Part shown: in pieces, positions 44,096 through 52,598 of the stretch | How the letters are laid out: each line of letters starts with the position of its first letter | Numbering within the stretch: the stretch's first letter is position 1 | DNA from: Tectiglobus sp965215755 | Lineage (GTDB): Bacteria > Pseudomonadota > Alphaproteobacteria > Rhizobiales > Hyphomicrobiaceae | DNA length: 64,000 nucleotides | NCBI GenBank assembly: GCA_965215755.1 | Contig: OZ244119.1 | Location: 5,890,001 to 5,954,000 of the forward strand | Direction of reading: 5' to 3' | Made by a program: the position numbers and the translations under genes | The notes under the pieces: model-generated | Database searches by the model: none | Told to the model about the DNA's origin: nothing | What the model saw: the letters and a program-made list of their open reading frames with translations, nothing else

Positions 44096-45034
44096 AAAGA
44101 ATCCTCTGCTCAAAAGGGACAGGTTTTCTTGTTTTGAATCTGGATTAGAACAATGAGGTTGCCAGCGTCAGAACGCTGGCAGTGGCCAGTATATAGACCT
44201 AGAGGAGTAGGACTCTCTTGCCCCTGAAAATGTCACGGAATGCAGTCTTTGCACCCGGCCTTGGAGTGATCTTGCGGCCAACTGGCCGCTGATTAACTTC
44301 GCAATCGTAGCAGTCTTGGACCAACCATAGTGCCGGACGTAGACCCAATTCTTCCGACGGTTTGCGCTTGTGTTTTGAGGAAGCTGCCGTTTGATGCCGG
44401 GCAACACTATGACACAAGCGATCGTGGTCGTGAAACGGCAAGCGATCTTCGCAAGAATGCATTCCAAAGTTTGGATAAACCGAAGAGGAGCCTGCCGGAT
44501 CGACGATGCCGGCAAGTCCGACGCCAAACACAACCGCCATGACAAGAACAAGCATAAGCGGAACGGGCCTTGATTCAGTCGAAACCTTAGTGAGTCCATG
44601 TCGTCTCAAACCGCGCGCGCCCCTGTCCAACCAACACGGAATAACTAGCATAATTCTCAAGAGTCGAGCGTGTTCAGAAGGCCTCACTGGCAATCATATG
44701 CAGCGTGCCTCGTTACGACCCAACAGCAGACCTTGCGAATTTTATTTTACTTTACAGTATCTTAGAGCCTAGCTTCCATTAGACAAAACTGTATAACTCG
44801 GAAGCACAATACCGTGAACGGTCGTCGCGCTCTGCATGTTCCGATCTGCGAGCAATGGTCAAATCCGCCCAGGAAACAGTCAGAAGACGCCGCAGTCAGA
44901 TTGCCAACGGTTTGGAAGCCTCAATCGGGTGTATCGATGGTTTAGAGTTGAGAACCCTGAAAGCAATCTCCGCCAACTTCGGAAATCGTGCCGGCTTTCA
45001 AGAAAATTCGATACGTAGAGGTTAGTCTGCACGA
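44096..45034. other. Gene-poor stretch
   Basis: Two overlapping leftward frames (44199-44693 and 44168-44599) cover part of it. One starts with a plausible membrane segment (PLMLVLVMAVVFGVGLAGIV), but neither continues convincingly; a frameshifted, decayed small exported protein is possible. 44700-45034 shows nothing. Confidence 0.35.
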
Positions 45035-45448
45035 TCAATGCTCGTGCGCACACATGCCATGGTCAGAGAGGGCCTGGAGAACATAGCAATGCCCAATCTT
45101 GCCGCCGTCGCATCCAGAGGCAATGCGCTCAAGTTCGGTTTCTAGTCGCTGCAGCTTGGAGATTTTTTCCCGAACCGTCACCAGATGTTCAGCTGCGATG
45201 CGATCCGCGTCACAGCATGGCTTGTCCGGATGGCCACTCAACTCAAGCAGTTCTCGGATAGCCTCGATGGACAAACCAAGCTCGCGCGCATGCTTGATGA
45301 AACTTAGACGATCCAGTGCGGTCGACAGATAACGTCGTTGATTGCCGTCAGATCGCGTCGGCGCAGCAATGAGCCCCATTTGTTCATAATAGCGAATAGT
45401 CGGAACCTTGACCCCGGTCTGTTTCGACAGCATCCCAATAGACAGCAT
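45035..45448 (-). CDS. MerR-family heavy-metal regulator (ZntR/CadR/PbrR-like)
   Basis: A 137-residue regulator. Helix-turn-helix MLSKQTGVKVPTIRYYEQMGL, then the dimer helix with HPDKPCCDADRIAAEHL (two Cys), the C-terminal loop SGCDGGKIGHCYV (Cys pair seven residues apart) and an end with CAHEH. This Cys/His set fits sensors of Zn, Cd or Pb. It is divergent from the promoter at 45466-45496, whose operator is the one such proteins use. Confidence 0.93.
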   Translation of the reverse strand: MLSIGMLSKQTGVKVPTIRYYEQMGLIAAPTRSDGNQRRYLSTALDRLSFIKHARELGLSIEAIRELLELSGHPDKPCCDADRIAAEHLVTVREKISKLQRLETELERIASGCDGGKIGHCYVLQALSDHGMCAHEH

Positions 45449-45465
45449 CGATTTTCATCGTCCTC

Positions 45466-45496
45466 TTGAACCTATAGTGACTAGAGCAGTTAAATA
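45466..45496 (+). promoter_or_regulatory. Metal-responsive promoter with 19-bp spacer (CadR/PbrR type)
   Basis: TTGAAC (45466-45471), 19-bp spacer with the dyad CTATAGTGACTAGAG, and TAAATA (45491-45496). The dyad is the known operator pattern of ZntR/CadR/PbrR regulators. It faces right, away from its merR gene, toward the BTLCP gene at 45666. No metal pump gene follows. Confidence 0.8.
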
Positions 45497-45665
45497 TCGA
45501 ACTGTCTTAAAATCAAGGGATTCTGAGAGATGGTCAGCGATCACGAAGCTGCCCGTGTGACGCGCTGCGGACTGGCTGTGTTTGGCGTCCCGTTTCGTGT
45601 CACGTCCCAAGATTCCATTAACTTCCTTGTGCCATATCTTGGTTGTTAGTGTGAAGGAGATAGAA

Positions 45666-46289
45666 GTGCGTACGTATCTGTTTCTCAGCCTTTGGATTGG
45701 ACTTGCCATGCTGCCGAGCTCGGCCATGGCCTCCATGCCGTTGCATGGAACATTTGCCAGAGTTCACGGTAGCGCTACGGCCCCAGCAGGATACCTGCAG
45801 TTTTGTGCAGACAGGCCCCGTGAGTGTTTTGCTAATGATACCCGTCGTGAGCGGGTCAAAGCTACACCAGCTCGACTTGCCGAGCTTGATCTCATCAATC
45901 GACTTGTTAATTCCCAAATTGCTCCGGTCGAAGATATTGAGCAGTATGGCCGGGAAGAGGTCTGGACACTCGCAACGACAGGAAGAGGCGACTGCGAGGA
46001 TTATGTTCTCGTCAAACGTAAGCGGTTGATTGCAATGGGTTGGCCACCAAGTGCTCTGCTGATCACAGTTGTTCTTGATGAAAACAATCAAGGCCACGCT
46101 GTTCTCACGGCCCGAATGTCGCTTGGCGACGTTGTGCTCGACAACAAGCACAATGAGCTGGTGGGTTGGTCCGATACGCCCTACACCTACATTATGCGTC
46201 AATCTTATCTTGATCCAAACAGTTGGGTCTCACTCGCGCCGTTAACCCAAAAACCGGGTGCCGCGACGGCAGGCATGACACGACGATAG
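45666..46289 (+). CDS. Transglutaminase-like cysteine peptidase (BTLCP)
   Basis: A 207-residue exported protein. Signal peptide to about AMAS; the papain/transglutaminase-type triad is seen as Cys in GRGDCEDYVLVKR, His in NQGHAVLTAR and Asp in VVLDNK. The family is typical of alpha- and gammaproteobacteria (LapG relatives), and its substrates are mostly unknown. GTG 45666 is chosen for AAGGAG six bases upstream; a frame extension to 45582 has no such site. It lies first behind a metal-responsive promoter and before two L,D-transpeptidase genes. Confidence 0.92.
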   Translation: MRTYLFLSLWIGLAMLPSSAMASMPLHGTFARVHGSATAPAGYLQFCADRPRECFANDTRRERVKATPARLAELDLINRLVNSQIAPVEDIEQYGREEVWTLATTGRGDCEDYVLVKRKRLIAMGWPPSALLITVVLDENNQGHAVLTARMSLGDVVLDNKHNELVGWSDTPYTYIMRQSYLDPNSWVSLAPLTQKPGAATAGMTRR

Positions 46290-46516
46290 TTTTGCAACCG
46301 AAAATTTAGTTAGTGTTTCCTATGTATTCGTCTTTCCGCTATCTCCAGTCCGAGTTGAGGTTCTTCTCAAATCGTGCAGTTTGCATCTCTCAGGTAGATC
46401 GGTGTCCGAATAGCTCCACAGCGCATTTACTTGCGACGAAAACTGGTCGGCGCCGTCTTCCTAATCGGAGGTACGGCAACTCTCTCGCTAGGCAGTTGTT
46501 TGGATAGATCTGGGTC

Positions 46517-46918
46517 ATGCGTACGTCTCAGCAATTTGCGTATTTCTGGATCTGCCTAGCTTTGGTGGTATTCGGTTCTGCCGCGTTTGGTGGCTTCATA
46601 AGCTCGAGTAAGTTTTCTTCGGACTACCATGTCGTCCGGGTATGGACGAGCCAACCGCCGACACAGGCAGCGGTTCGTTGTCACGATGGGTCAATCCCGG
46701 ACGAAAACCACGTTATTTGCAAGCCGCGGTCGCGACTATATGGTCAAGGCCGCGTGGTTTCGTCTTCTCTCAGTGCGCGGTTTGTAAGTCCAGAGCGCTT
46801 CGAGTGTCTGGATCACGTCGGTGAAGATCGACTTCCAGATACCGAACGCGAGAGCTGGCTGTTGGGCACGACACCGTTCCGCGCGATATTCCGAGTGACA
46901 TCGAGGTTTCTGAGCTGA
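46517..46918 (+). CDS. Hypothetical exported or membrane-anchored protein, 133 residues
   Basis: N-terminal hydrophobic segment (residues ~9-29, FAYFWICLALVVFGSAAFGG), then a polar domain with CHDGSIPDENHVICKP containing a Cys pair. The last 50 residues look less protein-like, and a frameshift around 46740 is possible. No family known. It sits between BTLCP and L,D-transpeptidase genes in the same direction. Confidence 0.4.
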   Translation: MRTSQQFAYFWICLALVVFGSAAFGGFISSSKFSSDYHVVRVWTSQPPTQAAVRCHDGSIPDENHVICKPRSRLYGQGRVVSSSLSARFVSPERFECLDHVGEDRLPDTERESWLLGTTPFRAIFRVTSRFLS

Positions 46919-47005
46919 GACCAGCTCTACGTCCAGTCAATTTGCAGACATTATCAACCTCAATCACGAGCTAAACCCGTACCTGTTGCGGGTTCGGAGA
47001 TCGCC

Positions 47006-47659
47006 ATGTCACGTATCCTAAAACTCTTCCGCCAATTGGCGGTAAGCATCCTCTTCGCTATGTCACTGTCTACTGGCGCCCATGCACAACTCTTTAACTG
47101 GGGAGCTGAAGCAGGCAGTAGCTACGGTCAAAACACGGTTGCAGACCGACAGGTCGTTGCATTCCCGTCCGATTACGGTCCGAATCAGATCATTGTCAGT
47201 TTCGGTGACCGACGTCTCTATCATATCATCGGCCGCGGCCGGGCCATCAGTTATCCTATCGCCGTGCCGCGACCAGAAAGTCGGTGGGATGGTGTCGAAC
47301 GTGTTTCCTACAAGCGTATCAACCCGCGTTGGACACCTACCACAGAAATGCGGATCGAGAACCCGAAGCTTCCCGCAACTGTCCGAGGCGGCGATCCGCT
47401 CAATCCTCTTGGTAGCCGTGCAATTTATCTTGGGAACACATTGTATCGAATTCACGGTACGGACGCACCGTGGACAATCGGCAAAAACGTGTCCCGGGGG
47501 TGTATTCGGATGCACAATGCACACGTCGAGGAACTTTATGAACGCGTAAGCCAAGGGATGAAGGTGACATCAACTTGGCAACGTTTCGCAGCACGGCCTT
47601 TGCCCAGTGAAACAAATCCGATCGAAGAGCTCTTCGCCGCGATATTCGACAATTCATAA
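47006..47659 (+). CDS. L,D-transpeptidase (YkuD)
   Basis: A 217-residue exported enzyme. Signal peptide to about AHAQ; YkuD domain begins at QIIVSFGDRRLYHI, with GGDPLNPLGSRAIYL, then YRIHGTDAPWTIGKNVSRGCIRM holding the catalytic His, Ser, Gly-Cys and Arg. CGGAGA lies six bases before the ATG. It is followed after 68 bp by a second L,D-transpeptidase gene of a different subtype. Confidence 0.93.
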   Translation: MSRILKLFRQLAVSILFAMSLSTGAHAQLFNWGAEAGSSYGQNTVADRQVVAFPSDYGPNQIIVSFGDRRLYHIIGRGRAISYPIAVPRPESRWDGVERVSYKRINPRWTPTTEMRIENPKLPATVRGGDPLNPLGSRAIYLGNTLYRIHGTDAPWTIGKNVSRGCIRMHNAHVEELYERVSQGMKVTSTWQRFAARPLPSETNPIEELFAAIFDNS

Positions 47660-47727
47660 CTTGTAAAACAGCTATGCTCGTGCGCACGATCAAGTATTGT
47701 GATGCTCGAGCGATCACAGGAGTTGCT

Positions 47728-48285
47728 ATGATTAGCAAACGAGCGTTTATCCTCGGCAGTCTTGCCAGCCTCGCCACTACGGTTACCAACTCGAGCGCTC
47801 AAGCGAAGCGCTTTCAGCTCGCCAAACGGTTTCGCCCCCAGGTCGTGCGGTTTAGTGGTTACCAAACCGGCACTATCGTGATCGATCCTCGCCGCCACTA
47901 CCTCTATTACGTCCTGGGCGAAGGACGCGCTCGCCGTTACGGTATAGGTGTGGGCCGGGCAGGTCTTGCCTTTCGTGGGCAGGCTGTCATTGGCCGAAAG
48001 CAAAAATGGCCGTCCTGGACGCCTACCCGAAACATGATCCGACGAGAGCCCCGGAAGTACGCCAGATTTGCCCGAGGAATGCCAGGCGGGCCGGGCAATC
48101 CTCTCGGGTCCAGAGCGCTATATCTTTATCGGGGCGGTCGCGATACGTTGTATCGCATCCATGGTACGACCCAGCCCTCGAGTATCGGTCGATCAGTTTC
48201 GAACGGCTGCATTCGAATGTTGAATAGTCATGTGAACGATCTTTATCGTCGCGTGCGTCCCGGGGCACTGGTGGTCGTTCTGTAA
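47728..48285 (+). CDS. L,D-transpeptidase (YkuD), second of a pair
   Basis: A 185-residue exported enzyme with leader KRAFILGSLASLATT (Tat-like KR only) and a YkuD domain: GTIVIDPRRHYLYYVLG, GGPGNPLGSRALYL, YRIHGTTQPSSIGRSVSNGCIRM. ATG 47728 has AGGAG six bases upstream. It is divergent enough from its neighbour that this is not a recent duplication. A good hairpin follows. Confidence 0.93.
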   Translation: MISKRAFILGSLASLATTVTNSSAQAKRFQLAKRFRPQVVRFSGYQTGTIVIDPRRHYLYYVLGEGRARRYGIGVGRAGLAFRGQAVIGRKQKWPSWTPTRNMIRREPRKYARFARGMPGGPGNPLGSRALYLYRGGRDTLYRIHGTTQPSSIGRSVSNGCIRMLNSHVNDLYRRVRPGALVVVL

Positions 48286-48309
48286 TTGACAGGACAAGAA
48301 CCGCAGGAG

Positions 48310-48337
48310 ATGCGCGATGCAATTTTGCGCCGCGCAT
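48310..48337. terminator. Probable hairpin terminator after the L,D-transpeptidase pair
   Basis: ATGCGCG (48310-48316) pairs with CGCGCAT (48331-48337); an inner GCAA-TT-TTGC stem continues it. TTTCTGGTTT follows on the plus strand. It ends the rightward BTLCP/LDT unit and could work in both directions. Confidence 0.45.
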
Positions 48338-48512
48338 TTCTGGTTTAAGTGCGCTTGGTCTCAGCAGCTTGTGTCTTCGAGGTTCCCGCAGTGTTGGGAT
48401 CTTCGCGTTGCGCGCAAAGCCTTACCGCATCAGATCTATCGTTCGTGAACAAACCAGGCTAATTGGCCACCTTTGCGAAAGATGACATTAGCTTGCTACA
48501 ATCTGCAGCCGC

Positions 48513-48821
48513 CTAGGCTTTCGTTCGCGCCACAAGCTGTATCGACACCACTTTAGAGTGACGATACTGAAGTGGTGGTACAAAAGATGAGCCTGACGGT
48601 TGCTTAGGCTCCTCTTCCCACTTCTTGAAGGTCCTGTCGAAGCGATTGCACTTCATCATGATAAAATCCGTGACGCTGCATTGGAAGTTAATCGATGCGT
48701 CCGTAAACATGAAAAAGAAGAACAACAGCAGAGCAATTAGCACGCCCGCAATTCCCAACCGGTCCTTCCAAGCAGCCCAGCTGTTGTCAAATCGAGATTG
48801 TTTCGGTTCCTGTTCGCTCAT
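48513..48821 (-). CDS. Small single-pass membrane protein, 102 residues
   Basis: One strong transmembrane helix (residues ~22-41, ending LLLFFFFMF) after a polar N-terminus (SEQEPKQSRFDN), followed by a basic, Cys-containing segment (CSVTDFIMMKCNRFD) and a Pro/Ser-rich end. GAGGT lies seven bases before the ATG. No family known. It lies downstream of lspA on the same strand (117-bp gap) and may be in that unit. Confidence 0.6.
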   Translation of the reverse strand: MSEQEPKQSRFDNSWAAWKDRLGIAGVLIALLLFFFFMFTDASINFQCSVTDFIMMKCNRFDRTFKKWEEEPKQPSGSSFVPPLQYRHSKVVSIQLVARTKA

Positions 48822-48938
48822 TGCTTGACCTCGTGAGCTGCCATGTCCACGGCCTGTACGACTGCCTGCCGGTCTGCAACCGTCGGGCCACCGTACTTCC
48901 TGCGCCGCTGCAGCTACGGCGCCCGAACCACCACTACC

Positions 48939-49439
48939 TCACCGCTGTCTTTCGCGACCGTCGTGGGCGATCTCTTGGTCCGTTGTCCGGTTGAGGCGGA
49001 AGCTGTCGAGAAGCAAAATGGCGACACCGCAAACGACTGCCACGTCGGCAAAGTTGAATGCCGGCCAATGATAGCCGGCAACGTGAAAATCCAAGAAATC
49101 GGTGACCGCGCCATGACGCACTCGATCCAATATGTTACCAAGCGCACCACCGATTAGAAGTCCCAGTCCAGTTGCCAGGGTTTTGCTTTGCGCCCGCCAG
49201 AGCCAGTTTGACAGGCCGATCACCAACAGGCTACCGAGCGCTACAAGAGCCCACCACGGTGCGATACCACCCAGTAGTCCAAAGCTGATGCCGTCATTGC
49301 GAACAAGGACGAAGTTGAGCACTGGCAAGACATCAATGCCGGCGGCCAAGGCTGATGTGCCAAGTACCACTGCCTTGCTGCCTTGATCGACGAATAGAGC
49401 AGCAAAGACCCAAAGGATTCCGACACCACGTTGGCTCAT
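48939..49439 (-). CDS. lspA: Signal peptidase II
   Basis: A 166-residue, four-helix aspartyl protease that cleaves prolipoprotein signal peptides. The catalytic motifs GGALGNILDRVRHGAVTDFLDF and FNFADVAVV carry the two Asp; the early DQGSKA is the first conserved Asp region. ATG 49439 overlaps the stop of the CDF gene (ATGA), so it is the second gene of a metal-efflux operon. LspA partners are known in Pb/Cd resistance operons (pbrC), so this is probably an accessory copy. Confidence 0.92.
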   Translation of the reverse strand: MSQRGVGILWVFAALFVDQGSKAVVLGTSALAAGIDVLPVLNFVLVRNDGISFGLLGGIAPWWALVALGSLLVIGLSNWLWRAQSKTLATGLGLLIGGALGNILDRVRHGAVTDFLDFHVAGYHWPAFNFADVAVVCGVAILLLDSFRLNRTTDQEIAHDGRERQR

Positions 49440-50287
49440 TTTGCCTCGCGCAGGTCGGCTTGGGCATCTCGAACGATGACCCAAGATGCTTGCAGAAAAA
49501 GACCAGCAATTATTGCTGCGACGACGAGATCCGGCCAAGCCGTTCCGGTCCAGGCGACTAGGCCTGCAGCGGCGACGACGGCAACGTTTCCTATTGCGTC
49601 ATTGCGAGAGAACAACCACACTGCTCGAACGTTGGCATCGCCATTTCGATGCGGCAGCAAAGCAAAGGCCGCCAATACATTGACGACAAGTGCCACTGCA
49701 CCCAACACACCCATAAGTTCAGCGTTGGGTTGATTGAGGACAATCACCCGATAGGCGGTGGAGGCGAGAACGCCCACGCCAAGTGCGCCAAGAAATACTC
49801 CTTGGACTAAGGCCGAAAGCGCTCGCCAGGTCAAACTCCAGCCGATCGCCAGAAGTCCGAGGGAAGTGATCAAGCCGTCACCGAGGAAATCTAAGGCATC
49901 GGCTTTTAGAGCCTGAGAACCGGCAATGAAGCCGCCGATGATTTCTATGATACCGTAGCCAACATTAAGCAAGATCACGACCCAAAGGGCGCGCTTGTAC
50001 TGAGACGTAACATGACTTTGAGAACCGGCCTGTGCACCGTCGCGACCGTCTTCGATCCCGTCCAGCTGATAGCCAAGATCGGTAACTGCACGTTCAACGT
50101 GCGGCAGTTGTGATCTGGGGTCATCCGGGCGCAAGGTCATAATTTGCGACGCAATCGAAACTCGCACGTCATCGATGCCGGCAGATCGCACGGCTCTTTC
50201 GACTTTGGCGGCACAGGACGGACAATCCATGCCCGTAACGCGATACCGCTTGGCAACGTTGTGAGTAATGGCATTACTATCGTTCAT
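49436..50287 (-). CDS. Cation-diffusion-facilitator-type metal transporter with N-terminal HMA domain
   Basis: A 283-residue protein. Residues ~12-75 form a heavy-metal-associated domain with MDCPSCAAKVERAV (CxxC); the rest has six hydrophobic segments of the CDF type with acidic metal-site residues in KADALDFLGDGL and SRNDAIGN. It likely exports Zn, Cd or Pb, using the HMA domain to accept the metal. ATG 50287 is chosen because upstream sequence in frame is not conserved and overlaps the promoter. It is divergent from a merR gene and overlaps lspA. Confidence 0.88.
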   Translation of the reverse strand: MNDSNAITHNVAKRYRVTGMDCPSCAAKVERAVRSAGIDDVRVSIASQIMTLRPDDPRSQLPHVERAVTDLGYQLDGIEDGRDGAQAGSQSHVTSQYKRALWVVILLNVGYGIIEIIGGFIAGSQALKADALDFLGDGLITSLGLLAIGWSLTWRALSALVQGVFLGALGVGVLASTAYRVIVLNQPNAELMGVLGAVALVVNVLAAFALLPHRNGDANVRAVWLFSRNDAIGNVAVVAAAGLVAWTGTAWPDLVVAAIIAGLFLQASWVIVRDAQADLREAK

Positions 50288-50399
50288 GATTAGCAATCTG
50301 TCTGGCGCAAATTCGTAAGCTTGTGCATCTATACTCTGGCCGGCGAGAGCCACGGAACCGATCAACCACGACTCTCGCCCTTGCCTCTGCGACAGGATG

Positions 50400-50430
50400 A
50401 TCTTACGATCTATAGTGACTATAGATGCAA
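50400..50430 (-). promoter_or_regulatory. Metal-responsive promoter of the CDF-lspA operon
   Basis: On the minus strand: TTGCAT (50430-50425), 19-bp spacer containing the perfect dyad CTATAGTCACTATAG, and TAAGAT (50405-50400). It reads toward the CDF gene (start 50287) and lies between it and the divergent merR gene. Operator and spacing are of the ZntR/CadR/PbrR type and nearly the same as at 45466-45496. Confidence 0.85.
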
Positions 50431-50444
50431 GAGGAATTTTGCGC

Positions 50445-50864
50445 ATGGAAAAGCTAACAATAGGTCGTCTCGCCGAGGCGACCGGCTGCAAGGTTCCAAC
50501 GATTAGATATTATGAGCAAATTGGATTGTTACCAGAACCACCGAGGTCATGTGGCAATACACGACTATACGGAGAGATGCATCGAGAGCGACTGTCCTTC
50601 ATCCAACATTGTAGAGATCTTGGTTTTTCTCAAATCGCTATTCGGGAACTTTTGCAACTAAGTGATCATCCGGACCAATCGTGTGGGGCTGCTACTGATA
50701 TCGCCGTTGCGCGGCTAAACGACATCGATCGTCGTGTATCAAAACTGATTGCACTCAGCTCCGAACTGGAAATCATGATCAACAACTGTGCGGGAGGCCG
50801 TGTCGACCAGTGTAGAATAATCGGAGCCCTGGCGGAAGATCACCGCGAACGTGGTGACATTTAG
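50445..50864 (+). CDS. MerR-family heavy-metal regulator of the CDF-lspA operon
   Basis: A 139-residue regulator. Helix-turn-helix IGRLAEATGCKVPTIRYYEQIGL; sensor residues HPDQSCGAATDIA (one Cys) and NNCAGGRVDQCRII (Cys pair seven apart). ATG 50445 with AGAGGA upstream. Compared with the regulator at 45035-45448 it lacks one of the adjacent Cys in the first site and the Cys-His tail, so metal preference may differ. It probably activates the divergent CDF-lspA promoter. Confidence 0.93.
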   Translation: MEKLTIGRLAEATGCKVPTIRYYEQIGLLPEPPRSCGNTRLYGEMHRERLSFIQHCRDLGFSQIAIRELLQLSDHPDQSCGAATDIAVARLNDIDRRVSKLIALSSELEIMINNCAGGRVDQCRIIGALAEDHRERGDI

Positions 50865-51033
50865 TGAACGCCATATTTTCTGCGGAACCAGACCTTTAAG
50901 CATCCCATTTTACTACACGATTTTCGTCTGCCTCATCGGAGGTCAGATAATTTCTTGCCTGCGCAACAGACGCGAGAGCGACTTTTGTGTCAGCTGCTTG
51001 AAGAAAATTGGAACTATTCTTTTCTGACCGCAA

Positions 51034-51375
51034 ATGTTTGCTGGCATCTCGGCGTTGGCAGCCTTTTTGATCTCTGCCTGCGCACCGTACAATCGCTGGA
51101 TGCTGCATGCCGACTGGTTGCCACATTCTCGGAGTCACCTAAGTTTCTCGAGAATTGCATGCAACAATTGCCAGTTGTCCATGCAATTTCAAGAGGCCAA
51201 GCATACGCGCAACCCGTTAGAAGTTCGCGCGGACTGCCTCTGCAGCCCTTCGTTTCGCATCCATGGTACAAACGCGCCATGGACGATTGGCAAGAACGTA
51301 GCAAGAGAGTGTATTCGAATACAAACGCGCGTGGTTGAGCTGTACATTTTTTTGCGGGCCGGCATGAGGGCATAG
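51034..51375 (+). pseudogene. Decayed L,D-transpeptidase gene
   Basis: The end of this frame encodes FRIHGTNAPWTIGKNVA followed by RECIRI, which matches the catalytic region of the L,D-transpeptidase at 47006-47659 almost residue for residue, but the invariant Gly before Cys is Glu. The front encodes a lipoprotein-like leader (LAAFLISAC), and the ~90 residues of the YkuD fold that should lie between are missing or out of frame. I regard it as inactive. Confidence 0.75.
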
Positions 51376-51484
51376 CGACCAAGAACAAATCCGAAAGAGC
51401 TATGCGGCGAACCTCAATTCTTCATCGTCGTCCAACAGGGCAGAGAAGTTCTACTGGTTTTAAGCAATCAGGAAGAGAAGATCG

Positions 51485-51507
51485 GCGCGGGCGACTTAAG
51501 CCCGTGC
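51485..51507. terminator. Hairpin terminator between convergent genes
   Basis: GCGCGGGC (51485-51492) pairs with GCCCGTGC (51500-51507), with one G-T pair and a 7-base loop. TTT follows on the plus strand and CGATCTTCTCTT on the minus strand. It lies just past the stop of the BTLCP gene (51519) and fits a two-way terminator. Confidence 0.6.
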
Positions 51508-51518
51508 TTTGATCTGAA

Positions 51519-52142
51519 CTAGTTTGGAATTCCTGCGCTGATCGTTGGAGTACTGAGATCATGTGGCCCGAGCGCCACCCAACGCTTAGGGTCCATATAG
51601 GACTGTCGCATAACAAACTTGTAAGGCTTCTGATGCCAGAGCAAGACGGTGTTGTTTTTGTTGTCGAGAATATAGTCACCAGTTGAAGTTCGTGCGGTTA
51701 GCACAGCGTGGCCGTCGCCATTCTCGTCTATAACAACCGTTATGAGGAGCGATGCTGGAGACCATCCCCGATTGATGAGCATGCGACGCTTGAGGAGGAC
51801 GTACTCCTCGCAGTCACCCCTGCCATTTGTTGGAATGGTCCAAAATTCTTCGATGCCATATTGGTCTCGATCGGTAACTGGCTCAATCGCTTGGTTTACT
51901 CTTCTATTGACGCGATCGAGCTCGGCCAGATTCTCAGGAGAACCTACAGCACGGACATATGATGTGTTGAGCGCAGCGCAATCATTCGAATGCGACGCAC
52001 AAAATCGAACGAATCCATAAGGAGCGGACGCATGCCCACTTGTCACCATAAATGGAGATTCGGGTCCGTCGTGAGCAAAAGTTTGTGAAATAGTAAGCAG
52101 CATAGAGATCGCGATTGCTGCAATGATCGACACCGGCCGCAT
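51519..52142 (-). CDS. Transglutaminase-like cysteine peptidase (BTLCP), second copy
   Basis: A 207-residue exported protein with signal peptide to about TFAHD and triad residues in NGRGDCEEYVLLKRR, GDGHAVLTAR and YILDNK. It is colinear with the protein at 45666-46289 and of the same length, with many shared stretches (LLITVVIDEN, MRQSYMDP). AGGAG lies seven bases before the ATG. It is next to the decayed L,D-transpeptidase, repeating the BTLCP/LDT pairing seen at 45.7-48.3 kb. Confidence 0.92.
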   Translation of the reverse strand: MRPVSIIAAIAISMLLTISQTFAHDGPESPFMVTSGHASAPYGFVRFCASHSNDCAALNTSYVRAVGSPENLAELDRVNRRVNQAIEPVTDRDQYGIEEFWTIPTNGRGDCEEYVLLKRRMLINRGWSPASLLITVVIDENGDGHAVLTARTSTGDYILDNKNNTVLLWHQKPYKFVMRQSYMDPKRWVALGPHDLSTPTISAGIPN

Positions 52143-52360
52143 GTGTTACTCCTGAAGAACTACGCCACGCTATTCTCCGCGGTGTCGATTAAGAAAAACC
52201 TACCCGGTGTCGAAAATCGGAACACTGCGAATAAATGAACAAGCAATTTAGAGGATGAGTTGCGGAGTGTGTTTCGAGTGTATGCCATAAATAGTGTACA
52301 AAGTTCTGGCCTCCATCGCGCTTGAAGTGTTGAATTGAGCCAGCCTGTGTGCCAAAACTT

Positions 52361-52552
52361 GTCATGTTTGGTGTCGAAGTTAACAATTCGGCCTTGAGGG
52401 AATTCGGTGTCACCAACCCGATTTAGATTGGTCAATCCGAAGCCGCCCCCGCGACTGTAAGCGGAGAGAGCACGTCCTAAGTTGCCACTCGGGTTGCCGG
52501 GGAAGGTGGGCGGAGTTCTAGGACCCGCAAGCCAGGAGACCTGCCAAATGAC
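52361..52552 (+). ncRNA. Cobalamin riboswitch
   Basis: P1 is formed by GTCAT/TTGG (52361 on) and CCAA/ATGAC (to 52552). Between them lie the conserved core elements: GAGGGAATTCGGTG, AATCCGAAGCCGCCCCCGC, GACTGTAAGCGG, GCCACT, GGGAAGGTGGGCGG, and the B12 box GCCAGGAGACCTGCC. It stands 46 bases before cbtB, whose ribosome binding site it probably controls, as for other cbtAB operons. Confidence 0.95.
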
Positions 52553-52598
52553 TTGGATGCGAACGCAATTCGTCGGGTGAGACGATAGGAGCACTGAC

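Noticed and set aside
44168..44693. Two overlapping leftward frames with one membrane-like segment
   Set aside because: Neither gives a coherent protein; possibly a frameshifted relic but without a recognisable family.
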